Positions 16,125-25,337 are shown, counted from the first letter of the stretch. The stretch: 64,000 nucleotides of DNA from Microbacterium halimionae (GCF_011761265.1 NZ_JAAOZB010000001.1:248001-312000), one strand, 5' to 3'. Translations and numbers: made by a program. The notes: a model not told the origin generated them from the sequence alone.

Positions 16125-18218
16125 ATGGCCAACCCACCCAGTAAGCGCAGATATCGATTCCGTCTAGCGGCCCTAGTCGCAAGCATCGCGCTTGTCGCAG
16201 GCTCGCTCGCTGCGGGAAGCGCAGCAGTCGGCGTCACTTCCGGCAACGGAGCGCTGGTTTTCGCTCCGGCCGCCGGATCTTCCTTCAACCCAGAAGGCGG
16301 ATCCCCCGCGGGGACGACCTACGCGAAAATCATCGTCTTGAAAAAGAGCGGGTCCTCAAATGGCACGCAACTCGTCACTTTCGACCAGCTGATTTTGAAG
16401 AACGGCGTGCAGGTTTATCCGATTTATCGAAGCACGAATGACGGATCATCGTGGACAAAAGTCGCTGAGGTGAACCCGAGCGCGACATTTCCTACCCTCA
16501 CGCGTACCGCACAGCCGTTTCTCTACGAGGTCACCGAAACAACCGGCGGCCTGACAGCCGGAACAATCCTGTTAGCGGGAATGGTCATGCCGGAAGATCG
16601 CTCGACCAGCAGGCTCGTGGTGTATAAAAGCACGAATCAAGGATCTAGCTGGAGTTACCTGAGCACGATCGATACCGGCGGTCCAGCGATTTACGACCCG
16701 AGCCCCAGCTCCACGACGTCAACTGTTTGGGAACCATCGCTGGCTATTGACGGCTCGGGCGGATTGGTCGCGTACTACTCAGACGAGCGCCAAAAGAGCA
16801 ATGGAGTGCTGCAGGCAGTGTCGTATCGGCGCTCCACGGACGGTGGGCAGACTTGGGGATCATTGGTGAACGTCTCGGCGCCCACAAACCAAAGTGATCG
16901 CCCGGGCATGATTACCGTCACAAAGCTGCCAACGGGCAGGTACCTTGCGACCTTCGAGGTTGTCAATCGACCAAGCCAAAGCAACAACACCGCTCCTGTC
17001 TATTACAAGACGTCAAACGACGGCCTGAATTGGGGCTCTACAACCAGTATCGGAAGCCCCATCACGCTGTCCGACGGCCGCGGAATCGGGTCTTCCCCCT
17101 ATGTGAAGTGGGTGCCGAGCGGTGGCCCGAAGGGCATGGTCGTGGTCGCCTCTAAATGGTCCCTCACTTCTTCCGGGGACATCGATGGCGGACAGAACTT
17201 CTACGTCAATTACAACCTTGGCGAGGGCCCGTGGGAACGCCTCCCGATGGCGGTTACCTACGATGCGTCCGATTCGCAGGGCGGAAATTTCAGCGGATTC
17301 GCGCAGGGAATCGACGTGGGCGTCGACGGAAGAACGCTCTATCAAGCGACCAACGTCGAGAACACATCAACCAACCTGAACGACGTACGCGTCGGGTCAG
17401 TACCGCTCGACGCGCAGCAATACGAAGCTGAAAACGCAGGCACCAATGACGTTTCCGTCGTGACCGACCCGCAGGCATCCGGGGGCCAGAAGATCGGCAA
17501 CATCAACAACAGCGGGAGCTACGTAGAGTTCACGGTGAAGGTGCCGTCGGCCGGCTCGTACACGCTCAATGTCAGATACGACAACGGGTACGGCGCAACC
17601 GCGACGCACAACGTGAGCGTCAACGGCGGCTCATCCAGTGGTGTTAGTTATCCGCCGACCGTCGACTGGGGACGATTCGGCTGGGCTCAGAAGAACGTGA
17701 CCCTCGCTGCGGGAAACAACACTCTCCGTTTCACAAAGGCAACGAACTTCGCCGAGATCGACGTGGTTCATCTGTACCGTTCATCGTCTCTTGACCCTCA
17801 GTTTCAGATAGTGAATCGCAACAGCGGAAAGCTGCTCGAAGTGCTCGGCGCTCTGACCACAGACGGCGCGCCCATCGGTCAATGGGGCCCGTCCGGCCAT
17901 CCGACACAGCGGTGGGCGATCCAGACGAGCGGGTCCACTTCAAAACTCACCAACGTCAACAGCGGCAAGCTTCTGGAAATCCCCGGGGCTGCTACCGCCG
18001 ACGGCGTCGATGCAGCGCAATGGGGACCCACCGGCAGTTCAACACAGAACTGGGTCGCTCAGACGTCTGGGGGTTGGTGGACGTTCGCCAACGGAAACAG
18101 CGGCAAGGTGCTCGAGATCGATGGTTGCTCAGCGTCGGACGGTGCCGTCGCGCAACAATGGCCAACGAATGGTTTCTCCTGCCAGCAATGGAAATTGGTG
18201 AAAGAGGGCATCCAGTAG
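16125..18218 (+). CDS. Secreted exo-arabinanase-like enzyme (GH93-like, Asp-box propeller) with CBM6/35-like and ricin-type lectin modules
   Basis: 697 residues. A Sec signal peptide occupies about 1-38 (RFRLAALVASIALVAGSLAAGSA). Residues 45-430 form a six-bladed propeller with Asp-box repeats (STNDGSSW, STNQGSSW, STDGGQTW, SNDGLNW). The order QPFLYE, TVWEPSL (E203), YYSDER, DRPGM and ATFEVV (E278) matches what I remember of GH93 exo-1,5-alpha-arabinobiohydrolases, with the two Glu at the catalytic places. Residues 432-552 are a beta-sandwich carbohydrate-binding module (YEAENAG to IDVVHLYR). Residues 558-693 are a three-repeat ricin-type lectin (NSGKLLE/NSGKVLE). The start is set by GAAAGG and the signal peptide. 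A sialidase is a less likely alternative. It should feed the two transporters and GH51. Confidence 0.85.
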   Translation: MANPPSKRRYRFRLAALVASIALVAGSLAAGSAAVGVTSGNGALVFAPAAGSSFNPEGGSPAGTTYAKIIVLKKSGSSNGTQLVTFDQLILKNGVQVYPIYRSTNDGSSWTKVAEVNPSATFPTLTRTAQPFLYEVTETTGGLTAGTILLAGMVMPEDRSTSRLVVYKSTNQGSSWSYLSTIDTGGPAIYDPSPSSTTSTVWEPSLAIDGSGGLVAYYSDERQKSNGVLQAVSYRRSTDGGQTWGSLVNVSAPTNQSDRPGMITVTKLPTGRYLATFEVVNRPSQSNNTAPVYYKTSNDGLNWGSTTSIGSPITLSDGRGIGSSPYVKWVPSGGPKGMVVVASKWSLTSSGDIDGGQNFYVNYNLGEGPWERLPMAVTYDASDSQGGNFSGFAQGIDVGVDGRTLYQATNVENTSTNLNDVRVGSVPLDAQQYEAENAGTNDVSVVTDPQASGGQKIGNINNSGSYVEFTVKVPSAGSYTLNVRYDNGYGATATHNVSVNGGSSSGVSYPPTVDWGRFGWAQKNVTLAAGNNTLRFTKATNFAEIDVVHLYRSSSLDPQFQIVNRNSGKLLEVLGALTTDGAPIGQWGPSGHPTQRWAIQTSGSTSKLTNVNSGKLLEIPGAATADGVDAAQWGPTGSSTQNWVAQTSGGWWTFANGNSGKVLEIDGCSASDGAVAQQWPTNGFSCQQWKLVKEGIQ

Positions 18219-18230
18219 CGAGCATCCTCC

Positions 18231-18304
18231 ACCGAGGGGTCGCAACACGCCGCACGCCGTTGCGACGCCACGGCGCACTGCGGCATGTTGCGACCCTTCG
18301 CGGT
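18231..18304. repeat. Palindromic element, copy 1
   Basis: The arms GGGGTCGCAACACGCCGCA and TGCGGCATGTTGCGACCC form an imperfect inverted repeat of about 24 bp per arm. The same arm sequence (GGGTCGCAACACGCCG) recurs in the element at 48115-48186. It lies 13 bp after the GH93-like gene. It could be a terminator or a REP-like dispersed element. Confidence 0.8.
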
Positions 18305-18416
18305 GCAGGCCCAGGGGCGGGGCGTCGGCGTGTGGCGACGTGTTACGAAGGGGGCGGTAGAAATCGGCACGCGACTGCGCAGCGTGGGAGAATGAACGGG
18401 CCCGAAAGGAGCGTGT

Positions 18417-19505
18417 GTGACTGCCTCTGCCGCAACCATTGAGAACACTGCAACCCTCGAAAATTCCGTCATCTTCGATGGGGATGCCGTGCGCATCCTC
18501 GATCGCCGCACGTTCCCGGCCGAGGTCGCTTGGGTGGTCGCTGAAACTCCCACCGAGGTTGCGACAGCCATCCGCGACATGGTGACGCAGAGCTCGGGTC
18601 CGCTCTTTGCCGCGTGCGCGGGCATGGCACTCGCCGCCACGCAGTCCCGCGCGCTCGATCTGCCACAGGCCCAGGCGAATCTTGCCGCCGCCGGCCACGC
18701 ACTCGCGACAGCGCGCCCAACCAACGCGCACCCGCGCGATGCTGTCGAACGCATTCTTGCGGCTTCATCGTCCGCGACATCCACTTCTGAGATCGTCGAT
18801 CTCGTCGTCGCCGAAGCGGATGCCGTCGCACGCGACTACCGCCAAGCGAGCCTCCGCCTTGGGCGCGCCGTACTTTCGCAGCTGCCCGAAAACCCGCGCG
18901 TTCTCACGCACTGCTGGATGGATGGCTACCTCTTCGGCGTCGTCGCCGCGGCTCGCGAGCAGGGCCGCACCATTGAGTGGGTTGCGACAGAGACACGCCC
19001 CTATCTCCAGGGTGCTCGTCTCACCGCGCACTCACTGCGGGAGCTCGACCAGAAGGTCACACTCATCACCGACAGCATGGCCGCGGCAGCCCTTTCGTCG
19101 CGGCAAGGTGTCGGCTTCGGCCCGATCGATGCCGTCCTCACTGCGGCCGACCGTGTTTCGATGGATGGCTGCGTCGTCAACAAGGTCGGCACACTCGGTA
19201 TCGCCGCCGCCGCGCACGCGTGCAACGTTCCGTATTACGCGCTCGTCGAAGCCCCCGATCCGCATGCCCCCACCGGCGCCGACATTGTGATCGAGGTTCG
19301 TGATGCGGCCGAGGTTCTCGAAGTGCTCGGCCATCGCACGGCGAGCCAGCTCGTCACGGATGCCTGGTACCCAGCTTTCGACCTCACGCCAGCGCATCTC
19401 GTGACAAAAATCGTCACGTCGCACGGGGTTTTCGATCCCACACGCGTCGCCGACCACTTCACCGCCGACCCCGACGCGTACGCTGCGCCCGGGCGACTTC
19501 GTTAG
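18417..19505 (+). CDS. mtnA: S-methyl-5-thioribose-1-phosphate isomerase-like protein (eIF-2B alpha family)
   Basis: 362 residues of the MtnA/eIF-2B alpha-beta-delta fold. Visible are LTHCWMDG (C166 at the catalytic Cys), ETRPYLQGARLTA (192-204, the phosphate/substrate segment typical of MtnA), LITDSMAA and VNKVGTLGIAAAAH. In standard MtnA the catalytic Asp sits in NGDVANKIGT; here the corresponding stretch is MDGCVVNKVGT, with Cys252 in that place. GTG start after AAAGGAG. It is followed after 6 bp by mtnC, then mtnB. The context supports isomerisation of methylthioribose-1-phosphate to the ribulose form, but the altered residue leaves room for a related isomerase. Confidence 0.85.
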   Translation: MTASAATIENTATLENSVIFDGDAVRILDRRTFPAEVAWVVAETPTEVATAIRDMVTQSSGPLFAACAGMALAATQSRALDLPQAQANLAAAGHALATARPTNAHPRDAVERILAASSSATSTSEIVDLVVAEADAVARDYRQASLRLGRAVLSQLPENPRVLTHCWMDGYLFGVVAAAREQGRTIEWVATETRPYLQGARLTAHSLRELDQKVTLITDSMAAAALSSRQGVGFGPIDAVLTAADRVSMDGCVVNKVGTLGIAAAAHACNVPYYALVEAPDPHAPTGADIVIEVRDAAEVLEVLGHRTASQLVTDAWYPAFDLTPAHLVTKIVTSHGVFDPTRVADHFTADPDAYAAPGRLR

Positions 19506-19511
19506 GACCCC

Positions 19512-20228
19512 ATGACCACTCCCGTCACCATCACAGCCGACGTTGTCGTCGTCGATCTGGAAGGAACGACAAGCGCCGCGGGCTTCATCCTCGGCGACCT
19601 GTATGACTATGCACGGCCGCGCCTTGAAGAAGTGCTCTCGCGTGCGGATGAGAACCCTACGGTGAAGGCTGCGCGCGCCCAAGCGATCGCCGAGACGGGT
19701 CTCGAAGACAACTCGACGAATGCTGCAGTGGCCGACGCGCTGCGCCAGCTCATGGCATCCGATGTGAAATCCACGCCGCTGAAGACACTGCAGGGAATCA
19801 TTTGGGCGGAAGGTTTCGCCCAGGGAGCCATCACATCGCACTTCTTCGACGATGTTCCGCCACGACTGCGCTCCTGGAGCGCGGCAGGAACGCGCCTCGC
19901 CGTCTACTCGTCGGGTTCGGTCGCATCGCAACAACCGTGGTTTCGGCATGCACCGCAGGGAGATCTTTCGCCCCTCGTTGAGAACTGGTTCGACACTGTG
20001 AACGCGGGCCCAAAGAAGAGCGCAGCGTCGTACGAGAAGATCGCGGCCGCCCTCCAAACCCCGCCCGAGCGTCTGCTTTTTCTGACTGACCACCCGGAAG
20101 AAGTCACAGCAGCTCTCGCCGCAGGCTGGCAGGTTATCGCTCTCGATCGAGACGGCGAACCCTGGGCGGGAGCCGATTTTGCGGCCCCCGCTGTTTCTTC
20201 GTTCGATGAGATCGAGCTCACAGCATGA
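19512..20228 (+). CDS. mtnC: Acireductone synthase (enolase-phosphatase E1)
   Basis: 238-residue HAD-superfamily enzyme. Motif I is VVDLEGTTS, the MtnC variant of DIEGTT. LQGIIWAEGF, VYSSGSVASQQ (motif II Ser), WFDTVNAGPKKSAASYEKIA (motif III Lys) and LFLTDHPEEVTAAL (motif IV) follow in order. It enolises and dephosphorylates 2,3-diketo-5-methylthiopentyl-1-phosphate to acireductone. Overlaps mtnB by four bases (ATGA). Confidence 0.95.
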   Translation: MTTPVTITADVVVVDLEGTTSAAGFILGDLYDYARPRLEEVLSRADENPTVKAARAQAIAETGLEDNSTNAAVADALRQLMASDVKSTPLKTLQGIIWAEGFAQGAITSHFFDDVPPRLRSWSAAGTRLAVYSSGSVASQQPWFRHAPQGDLSPLVENWFDTVNAGPKKSAASYEKIAAALQTPPERLLFLTDHPEEVTAALAAGWQVIALDRDGEPWAGADFAAPAVSSFDEIELTA

Positions 20229-20857
20229 GCGCTCTCGAAACCGTACGCATCCGCGAAGCCGGCGCAACGCTCGCCGCCGAAGCCGCTCGTTTCTCCGGCT
20301 ACGGCTGGATGCGTGGCACCTCGGGCAACCTTTCGCTCGTGCTCGACCGTGACCCGCTCGTGCTCGCCGTCACAGCGTCGGGCCTCGACAAGTCCGAGCT
20401 CACCGACACTGACATTGTGTTGATCGACGGCGACGGCGTGAGTATCGACGGCGACGACCCGCGTCCACCATCAGCCGAGGCCGGGCTTCACGCTCACATT
20501 GCCGCACGCACGGGAGCCGGCGCCGTGTTCCACGTGCACGCATTCGATGCCGTGATTGCCGGCCACCGGTGGCCCGGTGGCATCGAACTGCGCGATATGG
20601 AGATGCTGAAGGGCATCGGCCACAGTGCGCATGACGAAACCGTCTGGATTCCGGTGATCGAAAACGACCAAGACATGACTGTCGAGGCCGACCACTTCGA
20701 CAGGGTTTACGTTCCCGCAACCGCGGAGGTCCCAGAGGTTCCGGTACTCATCGTCGCGAATCACGGTATGTACGCGTGGGGCGCGGATGCCGCCGAAGCT
20801 CGCCGCCACCTCGAAATCGCGGAGTGGCTCGTGCGGTTCACGGTCGCAACTCGTTAA
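20225..20857 (+). CDS. mtnB: Methylthioribulose-1-phosphate dehydratase
   Basis: 210-residue class II aldolase-fold protein. GTSGNLS (phosphate loop), TASGLDKSEL, PSAEAGLHAHI, FHVHAFDAV (zinc His pair) and IENDQDM, a segment characteristic of MtnB, are present; the third zinc His lies in VANHGMYAWG. It converts methylthioribulose-1-phosphate to the diketo compound used by MtnC. Coupled to mtnC. The alternative, a DHAP-shunt aldolase, is less likely because of ENDQDM and the presence of MtnC and MtnD. Confidence 0.94.
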   Translation: MSALETVRIREAGATLAAEAARFSGYGWMRGTSGNLSLVLDRDPLVLAVTASGLDKSELTDTDIVLIDGDGVSIDGDDPRPPSAEAGLHAHIAARTGAGAVFHVHAFDAVIAGHRWPGGIELRDMEMLKGIGHSAHDETVWIPVIENDQDMTVEADHFDRVYVPATAEVPEVPVLIVANHGMYAWGADAAEARRHLEIAEWLVRFTVATR

Positions 20858-20995
20858 ACACCTCGCAACTCGTTAACCGCCTCGCTCCCCCTCATTCTCG
20901 ATTTGCGCTTAAGATAGTTGACTTAGGACAACGAGATCGGCTGCGACGACGCTCCCCCCTCGTGATGGTCCACTTCACGAACCGTTCGAGGACCG

Positions 20996-23083
20996 ATGTC
21001 AAGCACCACATCAAGTACTGTGCCCGCGCCCGCGGCTCAGGCCGTCATGACCCACCGGATGATCCTCCTTGTGATCTTCGGCCTCATGGCCGGCATGTTT
21101 CTGTCAGCTCTCGATCAGACGATCGTCAGCACCGCTATCCGCACGATCGGTGATGACCTCAACGGTCTCAGCGAGCAGGCTTGGGTCACGACCGCCTATC
21201 TGATCGTCTCGACGATTTCGACGCTGCTCTACGGCAAGCTCTCCGACATTTTCGGGCGCCGGCCGTTGTTCATCTTCGCCATTGTCGTCTTCATCATCGG
21301 TTCGGTTTTGGCGAGCTTTTCGACCTCGATGGTCGAGCTTGCAGGTTTCCGTGCGATTCAGGGCCTCGGCGCTGGTGGATTGATGTCGATGCCGCTCGCG
21401 ATCATGGGCGACATTCTTGCGCCGCGTGAACGCGCGAAGTACCAGGGTTACTTCCTCGCCGTCTTCGGTATCTCAAGCGTCATCGGCCCGCTCGTCGGCG
21501 GCCTCTTCGCGGGTGCCGATCAGATTCTGTGGATCGCCGGATGGCGCTGGGTATTCCTCATCAATGTGCCGATCGGGCTCGCTGCCCTCGCCATTGTCTG
21601 GCGCTTCTTGCACATTCCCCGCGGTGCGAAGCGGGCTGTCCGCATCGACTGGTGGGGCGCTGCAACCGTCATCCTCGCCCTGGTTCCCCTCTTGCTCGTT
21701 GCCGAGCAGGGACGCGAGTGGGGTTGGGGATCTCCCCTGGCGATCGCTTGCTACGCCATCGGTGTCGCCGGCCTGATTGCTTTCGTCATTACCGAGACGC
21801 TCATGAAAGATGATGCACTCATCCCGCTGAAGCTGTTCCGGTCTTCGACCTTCTCGATGGCCACCATCATCGGTGTGTTCGTTGGCTTCGGAATGTTCGG
21901 GGCCATGCTCACGCTGCCGCTCTACCTGCAGCTCGTCACGGGTGCGACACCAACCGAGAGCGGTTTCCAGCTCCTGCCGATGATCCTCGGGCTCATGATC
22001 GCGTCGATCGTGAGCGGCCAGATCATTTCTCGCACCGGGCGCTACCGAATCTTCCCCCTCGTCGGCACCGTCTTCATGGCGGGCGGTTATCTGATGCTGA
22101 CCAACATGACCTACGACGGGTCGTACTGGTTCATCGCCGGCGCGATGCTGCTGATCGGTCTTGGACTCGGTCAGCTCATGCAGACGCTCACGATCGCGAG
22201 CCAGAACTCGGTCAACGCCCGCGATATGGGTGTCGCCACCAGCGCATCGACGTTCTTCCGCCAGATCGGTGGCACGCTCGGTACGGCGATCTTGCTCTCG
22301 TTGATGTTCACCGTGCTGCCAGCTAACGTGCAGACCTCGCTTTCTGACGAGGCGACGCTCACCTCCTCGCTTGATGCAGCACTGGACCCGGCAGTGTCTT
22401 CGGCACCGGCGAACGCTGCCATCATGACGCAGATCTACACCCCGATCACGACGAGCATCACCGACGCCACGACAACCCAGATCGAGTCGAGCATCACGAG
22501 TGCGCAGGATGCCGCAACTCAGGCCGTCGCCGATCAGGTGGCTGCGGGCACTATTCCTGCCGCCGGGCAAGCTGCCGCAACAACTGCGGCAGTGGCAGCG
22601 GCGACGCAGGCTGCCGCTACCCAGATCGAAGCTCAAATCCCCGTGGCGCAGATTGCCGCTGACGGTACTGTGACCCTCGACTTCTCGAATGCCGACGACC
22701 GCGCCGCCTTTGTGGATTCGGTCGTTCCCACGGTTGAAGAGCAGTTCTCGGGTTCGAGTGAAGAGTCGTCGGTCGGTGGCAGCACCCTCGATGACACGTC
22801 GTTCCTGAACGGTGCTGACGCGCGTCTGACGAAGCCGTTCCTCGTCGGATTCAACGCGTCGACAGTGACGATCTACTGGGTGGCATTGGGTGTCGTCATG
22901 CTGGCGCTTGTGCTCGCGCTGTTCTTCCGCGCACCTCCGCTGCGCGCAAAGTCAGCGATCCAAGAGGCTGCCGACGACGAAGCTGCGCTGGCTGCCGAAG
23001 CTGAGCTCGCCGCGGCAGGGTCGGGCGCGATGGTTGCGCCGAACATCGAATCCGAACGCGAACCGCAAGCCGAACGCCGCTAA
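20996..23083 (+). CDS. MFS multidrug transporter, DHA2 (EmrB/QacA) type
   Basis: 695 residues with 14 predicted helices. Motif A-like LYGKLSDIFGRRPLF, motif C-like GPLVGGLF, and LDQTIVSTA (motif D1) are present. Between the last two helices there is an unusually long hydrophilic stretch of about 160 residues (roughly 445-610), rich in Ala and Thr, predicted to lie outside the cell. A drug or metabolite proton antiporter is expected; the substrate is unknown. It lies 138 bp after mtnB, and a separate promoter is possible (TTGACT at about 20919). It converges on mtnK. Confidence 0.92.
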   Translation: MSSTTSSTVPAPAAQAVMTHRMILLVIFGLMAGMFLSALDQTIVSTAIRTIGDDLNGLSEQAWVTTAYLIVSTISTLLYGKLSDIFGRRPLFIFAIVVFIIGSVLASFSTSMVELAGFRAIQGLGAGGLMSMPLAIMGDILAPRERAKYQGYFLAVFGISSVIGPLVGGLFAGADQILWIAGWRWVFLINVPIGLAALAIVWRFLHIPRGAKRAVRIDWWGAATVILALVPLLLVAEQGREWGWGSPLAIACYAIGVAGLIAFVITETLMKDDALIPLKLFRSSTFSMATIIGVFVGFGMFGAMLTLPLYLQLVTGATPTESGFQLLPMILGLMIASIVSGQIISRTGRYRIFPLVGTVFMAGGYLMLTNMTYDGSYWFIAGAMLLIGLGLGQLMQTLTIASQNSVNARDMGVATSASTFFRQIGGTLGTAILLSLMFTVLPANVQTSLSDEATLTSSLDAALDPAVSSAPANAAIMTQIYTPITTSITDATTTQIESSITSAQDAATQAVADQVAAGTIPAAGQAAATTAAVAAATQAAATQIEAQIPVAQIAADGTVTLDFSNADDRAAFVDSVVPTVEEQFSGSSEESSVGGSTLDDTSFLNGADARLTKPFLVGFNASTVTIYWVALGVVMLALVLALFFRAPPLRAKSAIQEAADDEAALAAEAELAAAGSGAMVAPNIESEREPQAERR

Positions 23084-23100
23084 CCGCGACACGCGGGCTC

Positions 23101-24294
23101 TCAGCCGATGATTACACTCTTGGTCAGGTCGCCGAGGGCCCGCGTTGACGCGCCGGTGAGGCGAGCGATTCCGATGGCACGAGCCGCGCGAAGGGCGAGG
23201 CGCACTGCTTCTGCCCGTTCTACCTCGGCGAGCGTCTCGATGTCGGCGACCTTTGAAAAGCCGACGAGACGGCGGACGGTTTTGGCGGCGGCGTAGATCG
23301 CGGCATCCGAGCGGATGCTCTCAAGCACCTGCTCGCGCACGTCGTCACCGTATACACGGGGGTCGACGCGCTCGGGCCACCGCCGCGCGAACTCAGCTTC
23401 GAATGCGGCAACGAGTTCGAGCGGAAGCTCGAGCAACGTGGCGGCGTCGCCTGAGCGACCGAGGACTTTGGCCCGTGCCGCAGCAAGAATCAGGTTCGCC
23501 CACACAGCGCCGAGGTCGAAGCCGGTCGGGCCGTAGGTTCCGAACTCGGAATCGAATGCCCGCACCGACTCACCGTCGGCCCGAACGAATACCGATCCGG
23601 TGTGTAGGTCACCGTGCAGAAGACTCTGCGTGCTCTCTTGAAAGCGCAGCTTTGCAAGACCGATTTCTCGCACAAAAGCGCGGTCGGCACGAAGTTCTTG
23701 CACATCGATGTCGTTGGCCGGAAGCCACCCGTTGTGTTCGTGATCGACGTAGGGCTCCGTGAAGACCAAGTCTTCGGTGATTTCGCTGAGCTCGGGGTTC
23801 GCCGCCTCCGCAACCAACCTTCGACGGTCGGGCCCGGCAGTACCGAACACACTCGTGGCAAAGCTCACAGCGCCGACATAGGTGCCGAGCTGCGCTGCCG
23901 CGTACGGGTGTATGCGGCCAGCGTTGAGTTCCGAACGCCACACAGCGTGGTCGCTCAGGTCTTCGATCGAAAGAGCAACGGATGCCTCATCAAAGCCGTA
24001 AAGCGCCGGCACATGTGCCGGGTCGACGGCTTCGTGGGCCGCAAGTACAACCGCTTCGCGCTTGGTACGGGCGCGCGTGAGCGGCCACGACGGGTCAACG
24101 CGCACGTGCGGGAGGGACTGTTTGACGACGACTCCGGCGCCCTCGGCGTCGCGCACAATGAACACCAGGTTGAGGTTTCCGTCGCCGACCTCGGTCACCG
24201 AAACGATTGAATCCGGGTCAACCGGGCCCGAAAGCTCCGGGTGCTGCTGCAAAAATTCCGGGACCGTGCCCGTGGCGAGCTGTTCAGTGCTCAT
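23101..24294 (-). CDS. mtnK: 5-methylthioribose kinase
   Basis: 397 residues with an aminoglycoside-phosphotransferase-type kinase fold. GDGNLNLVFIV (ATP loop), VVKQSLP (Lys), SIEDLSDH, the catalytic HGDLHTGSVFV and DSEFGTYGPTGFDLGAV (metal Asp; MtnK-type signature) are present. It phosphorylates methylthioribose with ATP. It is the last gene of an operon with three ABC transporter genes and overlaps the permease gene by four bases, which implies that the transported sugar is its substrate. Length matches the family (about 400). Confidence 0.95.
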   Translation of the reverse strand: MSTEQLATGTVPEFLQQHPELSGPVDPDSIVSVTEVGDGNLNLVFIVRDAEGAGVVVKQSLPHVRVDPSWPLTRARTKREAVVLAAHEAVDPAHVPALYGFDEASVALSIEDLSDHAVWRSELNAGRIHPYAAAQLGTYVGAVSFATSVFGTAGPDRRRLVAEAANPELSEITEDLVFTEPYVDHEHNGWLPANDIDVQELRADRAFVREIGLAKLRFQESTQSLLHGDLHTGSVFVRADGESVRAFDSEFGTYGPTGFDLGAVWANLILAAARAKVLGRSGDAATLLELPLELVAAFEAEFARRWPERVDPRVYGDDVREQVLESIRSDAAIYAAAKTVRRLVGFSKVADIETLAEVERAEAVRLALRAARAIGIARLTGASTRALGDLTKSVIIG

Positions 24295-25337
24295 GATGCT
24301 GTCGTGCTCCCCGCGCTAATCGTTGTTGCTCGGCGCCGGAACGTAAAGCTGAACAGCAGCGCTACGAGCAGAACGATTCCCTTGCCGAAATCTTGAATGT
24401 AGTAGGGCAACCCCATCATCGAAAAGCCGGTGACCATGACGGCGATGAGCACGGCGCCAAGAGCCGTACCCCATGCGTTCGGGCGACCGATTCCCAGTAC
24501 TGAAACGCCGACAAGCGCGACAGCCACCGCGTCGAGAAGCAGTGAGTTTCCGGCCGAGACATCGCCCTGACCGATTCGGGCGGCGAGCAGGAGGCCTGCA
24601 ACCGAGGCCAGGATGCCACAGCCGATGTAGGCGGCAGCGCGATACGCGCGCACCTTGATTCCGGCGAGACGTGCAGCGTGCGGGTTAGACCCGACAGCCG
24701 AAAGTGCCCGGCCCCACCGTGTGCGATCGAGGATGAACCAGACAAGCGCCGTGAGGGCCACGAAAAGAATCACCGGAACGGAAACTGGGCCGATCATGCC
24801 TCGGTCAAACCACAGAAAGTCTTCGGTGAATCGGCCGGGTGCTGTGGTGCCGTCAGCGAGCGTCATCTGCGAAGAAATTGATTTGCCGTCGACGATGATC
24901 AGCTTCAATCCAACGACAGTGAACATCACCGCGAGTGTTGCCAAGAGGTCTGGAATTTTCGCAAACACGATGAGCACCGCGTTGAGAGCTCCAATAAGCG
25001 CACCCGAAAGGAGCACGACACCTACTGCGACGCCACCGACTTGACCGGCGACAACGAGCGTCCAGGCAGCGATCGATACCGCGAAACCGGCGTTTGCCCC
25101 CACCGAGAGGTCAAGGCCACCGACGGTCATGGCGAGCGTGACTCCGAGGCCGGCGATCCCGACCGGCGCAATGTACTTCAGCATCCCGAAGACGTTGTCA
25201 ACGGTGCGAAAGTTCGGCTCGGTGATCATAAAGAAAGCGATCAGCGCCACCGTCACGGCGACGAAGCCCCATTTGGCTACACCGTCGAGCACGCGCTCAC
25301 CGATGGGGCGGGAAGATACGACCGTCAGAGTGGTCAT
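24291..25337 (-). CDS. Ribose-type (CUT2) ABC transporter permease, probable methylthioribose uptake
   Basis: 348 residues, RbsC/BPD_transp_2 family with 8-10 hydrophobic helices. MTVGGLDLSVGANAGF is the conserved central motif, followed by VLSGALIGALNAVLI and GRPNAWGTALGAVLIAVMVTGFSMMGLP. It overlaps both neighbours by four bases. Substrate inferred from coupling to mtnK. Confidence 0.93.
   Translation of the reverse strand: MTTLTVVSSRPIGERVLDGVAKWGFVAVTVALIAFFMITEPNFRTVDNVFGMLKYIAPVGIAGLGVTLAMTVGGLDLSVGANAGFAVSIAAWTLVVAGQVGGVAVGVVLLSGALIGALNAVLIVFAKIPDLLATLAVMFTVVGLKLIIVDGKSISSQMTLADGTTAPGRFTEDFLWFDRGMIGPVSVPVILFVALTALVWFILDRTRWGRALSAVGSNPHAARLAGIKVRAYRAAAYIGCGILASVAGLLLAARIGQGDVSAGNSLLLDAVAVALVGVSVLGIGRPNAWGTALGAVLIAVMVTGFSMMGLPYYIQDFGKGIVLLVALLFSFTFRRRATTISAGSTTAS

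Noticed and set aside
18417..20857. A DHAP shunt (MtnA plus class II aldolase) instead of methionine salvage
   Set aside because: The aldolase-fold protein has the MtnB segment ENDQDM, and MtnC and MtnD are both present, so the full salvage pathway fits better.
21473..22636. Minus-strand frame of 387 codons
   Set aside because: Antisense to the MFS transporter; strongly Arg/Asp/Glu-rich, as expected for the complement of membrane-protein codons.
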